Below are positions 1 through 10,255 of a stretch of DNA of 64,000 nt, piece by piece. A model generated the notes under the pieces. It was not told where the DNA came from. It searched no databases and saw only the letters and a program-made list of their open reading frames with translations. This stretch comes from Paracoccaceae bacterium (GTDB lineage: Bacteria; Pseudomonadota; Alphaproteobacteria; Rhodobacterales; Rhodobacteraceae): NCBI GenBank assembly GCA_033344815.1, contig JAWPMR010000001.1, forward strand, positions 978,136 through 1,042,135, given 5' to 3'. The translations under genes and the position numbers were made by a program. Numbering within the stretch: the stretch's first letter is position 1; each line of letters starts with the position of its first letter.

Positions 1-1
1 C

Positions 2-121
2 GCTGGCATGAAAGCGATCCATTTGGAAGTTGATCGGACAGCGGAAAAAACACAGAGGCTTTATACACGCGCCGGTTTTGCTATGAGACCGCATTACATG
101 CTGATGACCCGCAAACTGTAG
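2..121 (+). CDS. GNAT-family acetyltransferase, C-terminal fragment
   Basis: Only the last 39 codons lie in the window; the gene enters from the left edge and stops at TAG. The visible tail contains 'RLYTRAGF', the usual final motif of GNAT N-acetyltransferases, in which a Tyr near the acetyl-CoA thiol is followed by the G-F turn before the last strand. It probably transfers an acetyl group from acetyl-CoA to a small molecule or protein, but the substrate cannot be inferred. The large TTTGCAAA palindrome begins 4 bp after the stop codon. Confidence 0.6.
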   Translation, partial: AGMKAIHLEVDRTAEKTQRLYTRAGFAMRPHYMLMTRKL

Positions 122-125
122 AAGG

Positions 126-194
126 TTTGCAAATTTGATAATGTTATTTGCAAAGTTAATAAAACTTTGCAAATAACATTATCAAATTTGCAAA
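126..194. promoter_or_regulatory. 32-bp perfect palindrome with four TTTGCAAA boxes
   Basis: Positions 126-157 and 163-194 are exact reverse complements around the 5-bp spacer AATAA. TTTGCAAA, itself a palindrome, occurs at 126-133, 147-154, 166-173 and 187-194, so start-to-start spacing is 21, 19 and 21 bp, close to two helical turns each. The element is far more AT-rich than its surroundings and lies between the GNAT stop and selo (start 241). TTTGCAAA pairs are the reported target of ScfR-type short-chain acyl-CoA regulators (RamB, PccR), usually with a 4-bp gap; the wider spacing here is different. It could also fold as a transcript-end hairpin, but no U-run follows. Confidence 0.75.
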
Positions 195-240
195 TGTCAC
201 ACCGCTGGAAGGCCGGTAGAAAAGTGCTTATATCCATCAA

Positions 241-1653
241 ATGACATTCACCGCTCCATTTGAAAACAGCTATGCGCGCCTGCCGGACTCTTTTTACACG
301 CGGCTCGACCCTAAGCCCGTAAGGGAACCCAAAGTGCTGGCCTACAACGATGTTTTAGGCAAGTTACTTGGATTGCCGCAGGCGCAGGAAGCTGAGCGTG
401 CCGCAGTATTTTCCGGCAATCAGGTGCCGGAAGGCGCTGAACCGCTTGCGCAACTCTATGCCGGTCATCAATTTGGCAGTTTCAATCCGCAATTGGGTGA
501 CGGGCGCGCGCTCCTGTTGGGTGAAATCATCGCTTCGGACGGTGTCCGCAGGGACATCCAGTTGAAGGGATCGGGTCCGACACCCTATTCCAGGATGGGG
601 GATGGGCGTGCGTGGCTTGGTCCTGTGCTGCGAGAATATGTTGTCTCTGAAGCGATGCACGCACTTGGCGTTCCAACGACGCGCGCCCTTGCCGCTGTCC
701 TGACAGGTGAAAATATCGTGCGCGAAACGGTTCTGCCTGGTGCTGTGCTCACAAGAGTTGCGAGAAGCCATTTGCGGGTCGGTACGTTTGAGGTTTTTGC
801 ACATCGCGGACAGAAAGCGGAACTTCAACGCCTGACAGAGTACGCGATCGCAAGGCATTATCCGCAAGCGGAAGGACCAATGGACCTGCTGCGCGAGGTC
901 TGCATCGCTCAGGCTGAACTCATTGCCGCATGGATGTCCGTGGGTTTTATCCACGGTGTCATGAATACGGACAATTGCGCCATTTCCGGCGAAACGATCG
1001 ATTATGGTCCATGTGCTTTTATTGACGACTACCATGCAGATACCGTGTTCAGCTCTATCGACCGAACCGGTCGCTATGCCTATTCAAACCAGCCCCGGAT
1101 TGTCGTCTGGAATATGGCACAACTGGCGACGTCACTTTTGCAGCTGTATGACGATCCCAAATCTGTTCTGGATGAGGCAAGCGAGATCGTGCATGGCACG
1201 CCGGATTTAGTGGATGAGTCCTGGCGACGATTGTTCGGCGCGAAATTGGGTCTTGCCGCCCCGACACCCGAAGACGCGACCTTGATTGATAAGTTGCTGA
1301 GCCTGATGCAGCAGGATGGGGCCGATTTCATCAATACCTTTGATGCGCTTGCACGTGGTGACGCGCGCGACCAGTTCGTGGACCGGTCCTCTTTCGACAC
1401 CTGGTCTGAACAGTGGCGCGCGCGGTTGGCCAGCGAAAAAAAACCCGAAGCAATCATGCAGGCAGCGTCGCCACGGATCATCCCACGCAATCACCGCGTT
1501 GAGGAAATGATCAATGCTGCTGTGGCAGGGGACTACGCGCCTTTTGAACGTTTGATGAAGGCGTTTTCCGATCCCTACAATACGAAGGACATCGATTTGA
1601 TGCGGCCACCGACAAAAGCGCAACGGGTGCCGGCGACATTCTGCGGCACCTAA
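241..1653 (+). CDS. selO: SelO/YdiU family protein adenylyltransferase
   Basis: The 470-residue product is close to the usual bacterial SelO length. SelO is a pseudokinase-fold enzyme that transfers AMP from ATP to Ser/Thr/Tyr of target proteins and is linked to redox stress. Visible family motifs are GHQFG (75-79), GDGRA (86-90), LKGSGPTPYSR (108-118) and, near 240-262, MNTDN followed by DYGP and FIDDY, which fit the metal and nucleotide site. The protein ends in Cys-Gly-Thr; this Cys sits three residues from the end, where animal SelO has selenocysteine. The stop overlaps the stop of the convergent exporter gene by 3-4 bp. The TTTGCAAA palindrome ends 46 bp upstream and may control it. Confidence 0.93.
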   Translation: MTFTAPFENSYARLPDSFYTRLDPKPVREPKVLAYNDVLGKLLGLPQAQEAERAAVFSGNQVPEGAEPLAQLYAGHQFGSFNPQLGDGRALLLGEIIASDGVRRDIQLKGSGPTPYSRMGDGRAWLGPVLREYVVSEAMHALGVPTTRALAAVLTGENIVRETVLPGAVLTRVARSHLRVGTFEVFAHRGQKAELQRLTEYAIARHYPQAEGPMDLLREVCIAQAELIAAWMSVGFIHGVMNTDNCAISGETIDYGPCAFIDDYHADTVFSSIDRTGRYAYSNQPRIVVWNMAQLATSLLQLYDDPKSVLDEASEIVHGTPDLVDESWRRLFGAKLGLAAPTPEDATLIDKLLSLMQQDGADFINTFDALARGDARDQFVDRSSFDTWSEQWRARLASEKKPEAIMQAASPRIIPRNHRVEEMINAAVAGDYAPFERLMKAFSDPYNTKDIDLMRPPTKAQRVPATFCGT

Positions 1654-2543
1654 AGTTCTGGCTTTTGGGGCCGCCGATTGATCAGGTAAATTCCCACGGC
1701 GACCATCACCAAAGCCGCCCAGACCTTTGGTCCAACATTTTCGCCAAGCAGCAACCACCCCAAGATGACCGCAAAGACCGGCGATAAAAAGCTGAAGGAT
1801 GCGACCGAAGACGCGGGATAGATCGACAAAAGCCAGAACCACGCCAGGAATCCAAGACTCGCAATCGCGACGATCTGGAACAGCAAACCGGCGATGTGGA
1901 TGGGTTGCAAGTCCCGGATGAAGTCGCCGAAAAACAGCGAGGCAATCAACAGAATTGGCGCGGATACGATCAACTGGAACAAAAGCTGCTGCGCAGGTGG
2001 CACAGTGCTGAGCGGCGTGACCTTCACACAAAGCGCGATTCCGGCCCAGCACATCGCCGACGTCAGCGCCAGAATGTCACCGGTCAGGCTGGCGGTCGTG
2101 TCGCTCCGATCAAGCAAGGCGATTGCCACTCCTCCCATGGCCAGCAGCAAACCCACGCTACGCAGGCCACTCAGACGGTCTGACGGATTCAGAAAATGGC
2201 TCGCGATGGCAAGCCATACCGGCATGGAGTAGAAGATCACAGAGGCGCGGCTTACGGTTGTGAAATCCAAGGCAGAAAAAAGACACATGAATTCAAAGCC
2301 AAAGAGGGATCCGCTCAGAACGCCCGGCGCAATTGCCGAAGACGGCACGCGAAAACTCACACCGCGCAGATGCATCCAGAGCAGCAACACGAACACCCCG
2401 CCCAAAGATCGTAAACCAGCCGCAAAGACCGGTCCAAACCCACCATTGGTGATCTTGATAACCACTTGATTAAACGCCAGATGCAAGGCAAATGCGATCA
2501 ACGCCGCCGCGCCAAACGCGTCCATGTGCGATTTCTTTTCCAT
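1650..2543 (-). CDS. EamA/DMT-family membrane transporter
   Basis: A 297-residue, strongly hydrophobic protein with about ten predicted membrane segments arranged as two EamA repeats. The second ends in a typical 'SFSFLSPVFAVILGWLLLGE' helix. Members export metabolites or amino acids across the inner membrane; the substrate is unknown. The ATG at 2543 has a poorly spaced GAGG, whereas an ATG at 2525 (MDAFG) has GGAAAAG upstream, so the real start may be 18 bp further in. It converges with selO through overlapping stop codons. Confidence 0.85.
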   Translation of the reverse strand: MEKKSHMDAFGAAALIAFALHLAFNQVVIKITNGGFGPVFAAGLRSLGGVFVLLLWMHLRGVSFRVPSSAIAPGVLSGSLFGFEFMCLFSALDFTTVSRASVIFYSMPVWLAIASHFLNPSDRLSGLRSVGLLLAMGGVAIALLDRSDTTASLTGDILALTSAMCWAGIALCVKVTPLSTVPPAQQLLFQLIVSAPILLIASLFFGDFIRDLQPIHIAGLLFQIVAIASLGFLAWFWLLSIYPASSVASFSFLSPVFAVILGWLLLGENVGPKVWAALVMVAVGIYLINRRPQKPEL

Positions 2544-2707
2544 GCCTCAGATGGCGACCGGCGCAAAGGAATGTCAATCGCCCAGAACAAACCAGTTCGC
2601 AGCCAAAACCAGCAAAAAGGTGCCATGACGCGATTATTCCCCTTTCAGCGCAGGCAAATGATGGCACACTTGTCCAATATTGGTTGAAGAGATGGGGAAA
2701 ATCCAAA

Positions 2708-3508
2708 ATGAGTTTGATGAAAACACTGGCCAAGGTCGCAATTGGGGTGGCCGTTGCGAAAGGTGCGCAAAGCATGATGGGGGGCGGCGGTGGCGGTCTC
2801 GGCGGGCTGATGCGCAATGCCACCGCAGGCACAGGTGGTGGGCAAAGCGCCTCGGGTGGCGATTTGCAGAGCATGCTCGGTGGCCTTCTGGGCGGTGCAT
2901 CCGGTGCAGGTTCTGCAGGCGGTTTGCCCGGCGGGCTGGGTGGTTTGCTTGAAAACCTGGGCGGCGCGCAGGGCGGAGGACTACAAGGCATGCTGTCAGG
3001 TCTTGCTGGCGGCGCTGGCGCTGGGGGACTCTTGGGCGCACTGACGGGTCAGGCACAAGCTCGGCCCCAGGCCAGCAATGCCAGCTTTGGCGATGTCTTG
3101 AATTCGGCCTTTGATGCAACGCCACAAGCCGAAATTGAACCCAGCGCCGATCAGGAAGCAGCGGCGGCTCTCATGCTGCGGGCGATGATTCAGGCTGCGA
3201 AGTCGGACGGCAAACTTGATGACGGGGAACGCGAAAAACTACTGGGTCAATTGGGGGATGACGTTGACGCGGAAGAAGCCGCTTTTGTGCAAAACGAGAT
3301 GGCGAAACCCGTCGATATTGAGGCGCTGGTCAAGGAAACGCCGCGCGGCATGGAAAGCCAGATTTACGCAGTTTCCGTGATGGGTATTAACCTGGATGAT
3401 CAGGCCGAGGCGCAATATCTGCATCAACTGGCGCAGGCCTATGGCTTGGAGGCGCGTGCGGTGAATGGCATCCACGAACAGCTTGGCGTGCCTTCTCTCT
3501 ACACCTGA
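2708..3508 (+). CDS. DUF533/TerB-like (YebE-type) protein
   Basis: 266 residues if started at the ATG preceded by GGGGAAAA; the longer open frame upstream overlaps the neighbouring promoter. The N-terminal 130 residues are a Gly/Ala/Met-rich low-complexity stretch with runs of Gly, typical of DUF533 proteins such as YebE. The C-terminal half (about 150-266) is an acidic helical TerB-like domain with 'AAAALMLRAMIQAAKSDGKLDDGEREKL', here split as AALMLRAMIQAAKSDGKLDD and following residues. The TerB fold binds metal or membranes in tellurite and stress systems; the function of YebE itself is unknown. It is divergent from the DMT gene. Confidence 0.8.
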   Translation: MSLMKTLAKVAIGVAVAKGAQSMMGGGGGGLGGLMRNATAGTGGGQSASGGDLQSMLGGLLGGASGAGSAGGLPGGLGGLLENLGGAQGGGLQGMLSGLAGGAGAGGLLGALTGQAQARPQASNASFGDVLNSAFDATPQAEIEPSADQEAAAALMLRAMIQAAKSDGKLDDGEREKLLGQLGDDVDAEEAAFVQNEMAKPVDIEALVKETPRGMESQIYAVSVMGINLDDQAEAQYLHQLAQAYGLEARAVNGIHEQLGVPSLYT

Positions 3509-3572
3509 TTTTGACCAGACCCGCGGCCGCAGTGAGGTCGCCGGTCTGGTCTATTTCATCAATAGTTGCGGA

Positions 3573-4880
3573 TCACGCGGCGCGTTGTCCGCCGCCACCA
3601 GACTTACTCCGACGGCGACGGTTACGCCCGCCACCGGGTTTTTTGCCCTGTGGTGTCTGACCTGCACCGCCATTGCCACCACCCTGCGGGCGACCACCGC
3701 GTCCACGGCCCCGCCCTTTTGGCTTGGTCCCCGCCGGAATATCAGCACCTTCCCAAGGACGGCCAGACCCGACGGGAATGCTGACGCCCATGGTTTTTTG
3801 GATTGCCTTCAATTCGCCCATCTCGTCCGGGGCGCAAAATGCAATCGCGGCACCGTCTTTGCCCGCACGCGCGGTCCGCCCGATCCGGTGCACGTAATTG
3901 TCCGGCACATTGGGCAGATCAAAGTTATAGACGTGTTTCACATCTGGAATATCAAGACCGCGCGCAGCCACATCCGTGGCCACCAGAACTTTGATTTCAC
4001 CGGATTTAAAGGCCGCAATCGCCCGGTCACGTTGACCTTGGGATTTATTCCCGTGAATGGATCCAGCGGCATACCCCGCCTTCACCAGTGTTTTCATCAG
4101 CTTTTCCGAGCCGTGTTTGGTGCGGCCAAAAACCAGCGCACGCTCTTCGCGGTGTTTGTCCAGCATCTCGATCAACAGGCCCGCTTTTTCGGATTTCGCG
4201 ATAAAATGCACTTCTTGCGTGACTTTATCGGCAGCCTTGCCCGGAGGCGACACCTCTACCCGGATCGGGCTGCGCAAATAGCTTTGCGCCAATTCGTTCA
4301 TTTGCTTTGGCATGGTGGCCGAAAACAACATGGTCTGGCGTTCCTTGGGGATCACATTCGCGATCTTGCGCAAATCATGAATGAAACCCATGTCCAGCAT
4401 CTGATCGGCCTCATCCAGCACCAGAAACACCGCCTCATCGAGACGCACGGCCCGACGGTCCATCAGGTCCAGTAAGCGCCCCGGCGTTGCGACCAGCAGA
4501 TCGACACCGCGCTCGAGGCGTTTGATCTGGTTGTTGATGGATTGGCCGCCCACAACCATCGCCACCTTGATCGGGGTGGTTTCGGCAAAGGCACGCAAGT
4601 TCACGCTGATCTGCGTGGCCAACTCGCGTGTTGGCGCCAGCACCAACCCCCGCACTGACCTGGGCGCCGGACGCCCCTCAAGGGCCATCATCTGCGCCAC
4701 AATCGGCACGCCAAAGGCTGCCGTCTTACCGGTACCCGTTTGGGCCAGCCCCATCACATCCCGACCATTCAGCGCGTGTGGGATCGCCTGCTTCTGGATC
4801 GGGGTCGGTTCCTTCAGACCCATTTCAGTCAGACGTGCCACCAATTTGGCTGGCAGGTCCATCATATCAAAATCGCTCAT
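3573..4880 (-). CDS. DEAD-box ATP-dependent RNA helicase (RhlE-like)
   Basis: 435 residues. The Q motif (PTPIQ, near 26), Walker A AQTGTGKT (46-53), PTRELA, DEAD near 155, SAT and the C-terminal HRIGRTAR motif are all present in order, giving two RecA domains. Residues from about 375 on form a Gly/Arg/Lys-rich tail that likely binds RNA non-specifically. Such helicases unwind short RNA duplexes in ribosome assembly and RNA decay and are often cold-induced. The ATG is preceded by GGAAAG. The gene stands alone, divergent from mur across 346 bp. Confidence 0.95.
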   Translation of the reverse strand: MSDFDMMDLPAKLVARLTEMGLKEPTPIQKQAIPHALNGRDVMGLAQTGTGKTAAFGVPIVAQMMALEGRPAPRSVRGLVLAPTRELATQISVNLRAFAETTPIKVAMVVGGQSINNQIKRLERGVDLLVATPGRLLDLMDRRAVRLDEAVFLVLDEADQMLDMGFIHDLRKIANVIPKERQTMLFSATMPKQMNELAQSYLRSPIRVEVSPPGKAADKVTQEVHFIAKSEKAGLLIEMLDKHREERALVFGRTKHGSEKLMKTLVKAGYAAGSIHGNKSQGQRDRAIAAFKSGEIKVLVATDVAARGLDIPDVKHVYNFDLPNVPDNYVHRIGRTARAGKDGAAIAFCAPDEMGELKAIQKTMGVSIPVGSGRPWEGADIPAGTKPKGRGRGRGGRPQGGGNGGAGQTPQGKKPGGGRNRRRRSKSGGGGQRAA

Positions 4881-5226
4881 TCGTTTCTTTCCAGCGTGTC
4901 ACTTGAGACACGCATTGCATATTTGCCATGCCACCTCTGGGCACCGCTTGGGACACGCAAAACGGATCACACGCGCGGCCAAATGCCGACACCTGTTCGT
5001 TGCGCTTGGACCCACGCGTGATTTTGGGAACATCAACGAGCCTTGAGATAGGAGCGCATCTTGCGGGGTTTCACCCGGGCACTCAGAACTGCTCACGCGG
5101 CAGAAGGCTTCGCTTGAGTTGCAAATGGGGCCTGCTTGCGCAAAAGTCAACTGATCCTTCAAAACGTATCTGGCAGCGTGTTACAAATACCGCTACACCT
5201 GCAGGCCACGATCAAAGGGCGCATGC
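4881..5226. other. intergenic region between helicase and mur genes
   Basis: 346 bp separating two divergent genes. Short frames here are out of step with any recognisable motif and lack ribosome-binding sites, so it probably holds the two promoters. A weak AAAGGG lies just before the mur ATG. I see no clear manganese- or iron-box palindrome. Confidence 0.5.
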
Positions 5227-5640
5227 ATGAGCAAATCCATCATCAAACGCTGCGAGGCCAAGGGCCTGCGCATGACCGGGCAGCGACGCGTGATTGCTCA
5301 GGTGCTTGAAGACAGCGCAGATCATCCGGATGTCGAGGAGCTTTATGCACGTGCTTCTGCCATCGATGCGGGCATCTCGATTGCCACCGTCTATCGCACA
5401 GTGAAGCTTTTCGAAGAAGCGGGGATCCTCGACAAGCTCGAATTTGGCGATGGCCGCGCACGGTACGAGGACGCCGAGCGCGATCATCATGACCACCTGA
5501 TCGACATGAATTCCGGCAAAGTGATTGAATTTGTGGACGCCGAGATCGAAGAATTACAGGACCGGATCGCGCGAAAACTCGGATATGAATTGCGCGGGCA
5601 CCGGTTGGAACTCTACGGCGTTCCTTTGAAAAAGCGCTGA
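5227..5640 (+). CDS. Fur-family metalloregulator, Mur type
   Basis: 137 residues: a winged helix with recognition segment 'ISIATVYRTVKLFEE' (50-64) and a C-terminal dimerisation domain with the HHDH metal ligands at 87-90. Classical Fur has CxxC just after this motif; here the place reads MNSG (94-97), as in alphaproteobacterial Mur proteins, which sense Mn(II) rather than Fe(II) and repress manganese uptake genes such as sitABCD or mntH. No manganese transporter is adjacent. Mur is the better call than Fur or Irr, but the metal specificity is inferred. Confidence 0.82.
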   Translation: MSKSIIKRCEAKGLRMTGQRRVIAQVLEDSADHPDVEELYARASAIDAGISIATVYRTVKLFEEAGILDKLEFGDGRARYEDAERDHHDHLIDMNSGKVIEFVDAEIEELQDRIARKLGYELRGHRLELYGVPLKKR

Positions 5641-6419
5641 AACAGAAAATTATCTGGCGCGCCGCCTTTTCCTGAGTACCGGCAAATTGTGCCACCGATT
5701 GTCGCCAAAATGCGGCGTGACGACGGGCCCTTACTGGCTGGTGTATTACAGCACCCGACGTGTTGATCTCGCATCGTTTCAGCAAAACTACATGCCAAAG
5801 CGTTTATGTTTTTGAGCCCGGTTTGGCGAGGACCGGGCTTGGGCAACGGCAAATTCGGTAAATTCGGTAAATTCGATAAAGATACCATCTGAAGACACTG
5901 GCAAACCCTGCCTGACGCTGATTGGCTTGACGCTCAACCCGTCGTACAGACCCGCGCTCCGCGTAGAGCGCCAAGTATTTTTTTAAAAACCGGAGTTGCA
6001 TGCCATCTATCGTTGATCTGTGCAGGCTCAAAAAATCCGGCCAATGCGAAGTTGCCAAACCGGGACCAGCGTGACCTTGCAGAGGTGACAACACAGCAGA
6101 AAAACGTCGAGACCGGTATATGGATCCATCCCCACTCCTGTGGCGCACAGGGCCCGTGCGATTTCCGGATATGGGTTTCGCACCTGAATTGGGCGCAGTC
6201 GTTCCAAAAACCTCCCATACAAGGGTTCCTTACCCATTTTGACATCACAGAGTCCCAAGAATCATAATGTTCACGGAGCAAACGGTTGATGGGCTGACGC
6301 CGCCCAACGCATCCTTTTGCGATCGCCGCGCGCTGGCGATCACAAGATACAGCCTTGACCTCGCCGGGCAATTCTGGGACGCCAGCGAGAACGCACAAAG
6401 GTGCTTCAAAGGAACCTTC
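5641..6419. other. 779-bp region with no supported gene
   Basis: Frames here are short, Cys/Trp-rich and without motif or ribosome-binding site, so I call no gene. The region contains an inverted repeat at 5815-5822/5832-5839 and a threefold 9-bp tandem repeat at 5851-5877 (see separate entry). An open frame from 6267 runs into the DMT gene, but its first 51 codons lack membrane-protein character, so I treat them as upstream DNA. Confidence 0.5.
5815..5877. repeat. hairpin plus 3x 9-bp tandem repeat
   Basis: AGCCCGGT (5815-5822) is the reverse complement of ACCGGGCT (5832-5839), a GC-rich stem with a 9-nt loop; it lies 175 bp after mur and may end transcription. It is followed by AAATTCGGT, AAATTCGGT, AAATTCGAT at 5851-5859, 5860-5868 and 5869-5877. 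The role of the tandem copies is unknown. Confidence 0.5.
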
Positions 6420-7292
6420 ATGGACAACTTTCGCGGCGCGGCCTTCATGGTGCTGGCTATGCTTGGCTTTGCGATGGAGGATATGTTGATAAAACTGATG
6501 GCAGTTGACCTGCCCGTCGGCCAGATTGTCGGTATGCTGGGTTTGGGCAGCGCCATGTTGGTGGCCGGTATATTGATCGCACAGGGTCAACCGCTTTTTA
6601 CAAGGGCAATGTTGACACCGGCGATCGGCCTGCGTGCAATTGGCGAATTGATCGGCACATTGGGGTTTGTGACTGCAATCGCTTTGACGCCGCTGTCCTC
6701 GGCTTCGGCCATCCTTCAGGCAACGCCCCTGTTTGTCACGCTGGGGGCGGCGCTCTTTTTGCAGGAATCGGTTGGTTGGCGGCGTTGGTCTGCCATTCTT
6801 GTGGGGTTCATTGGCGTCCTGCTGATCATTCGTCCCGGCATGGCAACGTTTGACTGGCTTTCGCTTTTTGCACTGCAAGGTGTGATCGGGCTTGGAATCC
6901 GTGACCTTGCCACCCGACGCGTGCCGAAAGAAACATCAACCCTGCAGTTAAGTTTTCTCGCCTTTCTGGTGCTGATCCCAGCCGCGGGCGTGTTCATGTG
7001 GATCAACGAATCCTCCTTGGTGGCGTTGTCACGCTCCAATTGGGTCTATTTCGCCATCGCGACGCTGATCGGCATCTTTGCCTATTACGGCATTGTGGCC
7101 GCCATGCGCATCGGTGAGGTCAGTTTCGTAACGCCTTTCCGCTATTCACGGATTGTATTCGCGCTGATCGTGGGTGTCTTCGTTTTTGGCGAACGCCCAG
7201 ACGCCTGGACCCTTCTTGGCGCAACCATCATTGTCGGATCGGGTCTTTATACGCTGTGGCGCGAACGGAATGTTCGCGCTAACAGCACCTGA
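6420..7292 (+). CDS. EamA/DMT-family membrane transporter
   Basis: 290 residues from the ATG with AAGGAA six bases upstream. About ten hydrophobic segments form two EamA halves; the second ends in a helix with 'VFGERPDAWTLLGATII', the common GE(R/K)P signature of drug/metabolite exporters. The protein starts 'MDNFRGAAFMVLAMLGFAME', a typical first helix. It is an inner-membrane exporter of unknown substrate and not closely similar to the DMT protein at 1.65 kb. It is followed by eno after 61 bp, probably a separate transcript. Confidence 0.83.
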   Translation: MDNFRGAAFMVLAMLGFAMEDMLIKLMAVDLPVGQIVGMLGLGSAMLVAGILIAQGQPLFTRAMLTPAIGLRAIGELIGTLGFVTAIALTPLSSASAILQATPLFVTLGAALFLQESVGWRRWSAILVGFIGVLLIIRPGMATFDWLSLFALQGVIGLGIRDLATRRVPKETSTLQLSFLAFLVLIPAAGVFMWINESSLVALSRSNWVYFAIATLIGIFAYYGIVAAMRIGEVSFVTPFRYSRIVFALIVGVFVFGERPDAWTLLGATIIVGSGLYTLWRERNVRANST

Positions 7293-7338
7293 GCCTTCCC
7301 TTAAGCCCCCTGTCCCGCTATGACGCGATTAACTGTGA

Positions 7339-8627
<1,289 letters not shown>

Positions 8628-8628
<1 letters not shown>

Positions 8629-9140
8629 TGAGCGATTTCACTGTACGCGCGGCCGAGATGCCGCGCGAATTGCCAATCGTACAGAAGCTCTGTTGGGAAT
8701 ACCGCGATTTTTTGCTCAACTTCAATGAGGACATGCGACAGATCGTCGAAGCCTTTTATCCAGAGCAACCCTACGCGGCACTAATGGACGAACTGCCGGA
8801 AAAACACAGGCGTCCACGCGGGATAATCATGGTGGCGGAACAGGGCGGCGCGCCATTTGGCTGTGGCATGACGCATCCGCTGAACGCGAATGATGCGGAG
8901 GTCAAACGTGTATTTGTCCGCCGCCAAACACGGGGCAACGGCGCCGGGTTTGAACTCTCCAAGGCTCTGATCGCACAGGCACGGGCTGACGGCTACAAAC
9001 GATTGCTTCTGGACACGTCTGTTCACTTCACTGCCGCGCAAAAACTATATGAAAAGCTTGGTTTCACATCGCGCGGCCCCTACTCTGAGTTGCCCCCAGA
9101 TACAGAAAATCAACTGGTTTTTTACGAGCTTATGCTATGA
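8628..9140 (+). CDS. GNAT-family N-acetyltransferase
   Basis: 170 residues. The acetyl-CoA site is seen in 'VKRVFVRRQTRGNGAG' (V-x-R-x2-RG-x-G/A motif), followed by the closing 'AQKLYEKLGFTSRGPYSELP'. Substrate unknown; the N-terminal region matches no specific subfamily I recognise. It starts within the eno stop codon and its 3' end overlaps the convergent oxidoreductase gene by 11 bp. Confidence 0.85.
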
Positions 9141-10209
9141 ATCTGCCCGCGCGATAGGGCGATAAAAGGGCCGATTGCACATTGCTCAGCGGGACGTCCA
9201 TGACTTCGGCTGCAGCCAATTCTCCGACCAAAGCGGCCAGCGTCGCGCCCGAATGCATGACCGTCACATAAAGACCCGCAGGCCCGCAGGCGCCGATTAC
9301 CGGCAACCCATCTTCAGGCACGGGCCGGTGTGCCAAAGTGGCGGTTTCCCAAGCGATATCCCGCCCGACTATGTCACGCACCCGGGCCATTGTTTGATCC
9401 GCAAGCCCCTCAATTTCCTCAGAAATCGTTTCGCTATCATCACTTTGGTGACTGGCCGTTCCAGGCGCGAGGATATGCCCCTGTTGAGTTTGTCGTACTT
9501 CTTGCCCAGGGCCAACCAACACATGGCGCAACAGCGGTTGCAGCGGTTCAGAACGCACCATCACACCCGGTCGTTTGAGCATTGGCAATGCAACATCGAC
9601 GCCCGCCAGCAACGATTGCGTGGCCACACCTGCGGCAATGACGACCCGGTCCGCCAAAATGGTCCCCGCCGTAGTATCTACACCACGGATGGTACCGTGT
9701 TTCTCGATCAATCCGGTCACGTTAACTCCGCAAATCGACCGCAGACCATAGCGCCGGGCCGCACGCCGGGCGTCAGATGCCAACGCAACAAGATCAACCA
9801 CGCCCTCGCTTGAAAAATGCAGAGCGCGTGAAGGCGCGACGGCGAAAGGCTCCATCTGCGCAAAAGCTATTGTTGATACTTCGGACACCGTATATCCCAT
9901 GTCTTTCAGCGCTTTGTATTGATCATCAAGCGCCTCACCCTCATGCTCCCAACACAAACAACCGGGCCACTGGATCGCGTCACTGTCTAAGTCCCGCGCC
10001 AGTCGCCTATGCGCCTCAATTCCAGCAACGCGCAGGTTAAAATGGTCTCGATCCGCATAGAAACTGGCGTTGATCCACCCGAAAGATGCCCCCGACGCCG
10101 CGCCAGTGGGCTGGCCCGCATCGATCATCGTCACCTGCGCCCCGGCTTGGACCAGACGATATGCCGTCAGAGTTCCGATGATCCCAGCGCCAACAACGAT
10201 AACCTTCAT
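9130..10209 (-). CDS. FAD-dependent amino acid/amine oxidoreductase (DAO family)
   Basis: 359 residues. The N-terminus has the dinucleotide-binding GAGIIG (6-11) with an acidic residue at the end of strand two (MIDAG), then 'GAASGASFGWI', typical of DadA/glycine-oxidase-like enzymes. A C-terminal segment 'HRPVPEDGLPVIGA' matches the DAO family's FAD-contacting end. It probably oxidises a D-amino acid, glycine derivative or N-methylated amine; the substrate cannot be fixed. GAGG precedes the ATG. It is divergent from the cupin gene with 46 bp between starts. Confidence 0.85.
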   Translation of the reverse strand: MKVIVVGAGIIGTLTAYRLVQAGAQVTMIDAGQPTGAASGASFGWINASFYADRDHFNLRVAGIEAHRRLARDLDSDAIQWPGCLCWEHEGEALDDQYKALKDMGYTVSEVSTIAFAQMEPFAVAPSRALHFSSEGVVDLVALASDARRAARRYGLRSICGVNVTGLIEKHGTIRGVDTTAGTILADRVVIAAGVATQSLLAGVDVALPMLKRPGVMVRSEPLQPLLRHVLVGPGQEVRQTQQGHILAPGTASHQSDDSETISEEIEGLADQTMARVRDIVGRDIAWETATLAHRPVPEDGLPVIGACGPAGLYVTVMHSGATLAALVGELAAAEVMDVPLSNVQSALLSPYRAGRFIA

Positions 10210-10255
10210 GAATTTGCCTCTTGGCCTGCATGTGTCACCAGACTAACGTGCTGTT

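Noticed and set aside
126-194. FNR-type site (TTGAT-N4-ATCAA) inside the palindrome
   Set aside because: TTGAT is followed by TTATT at the required distance, so the second half-site does not match.
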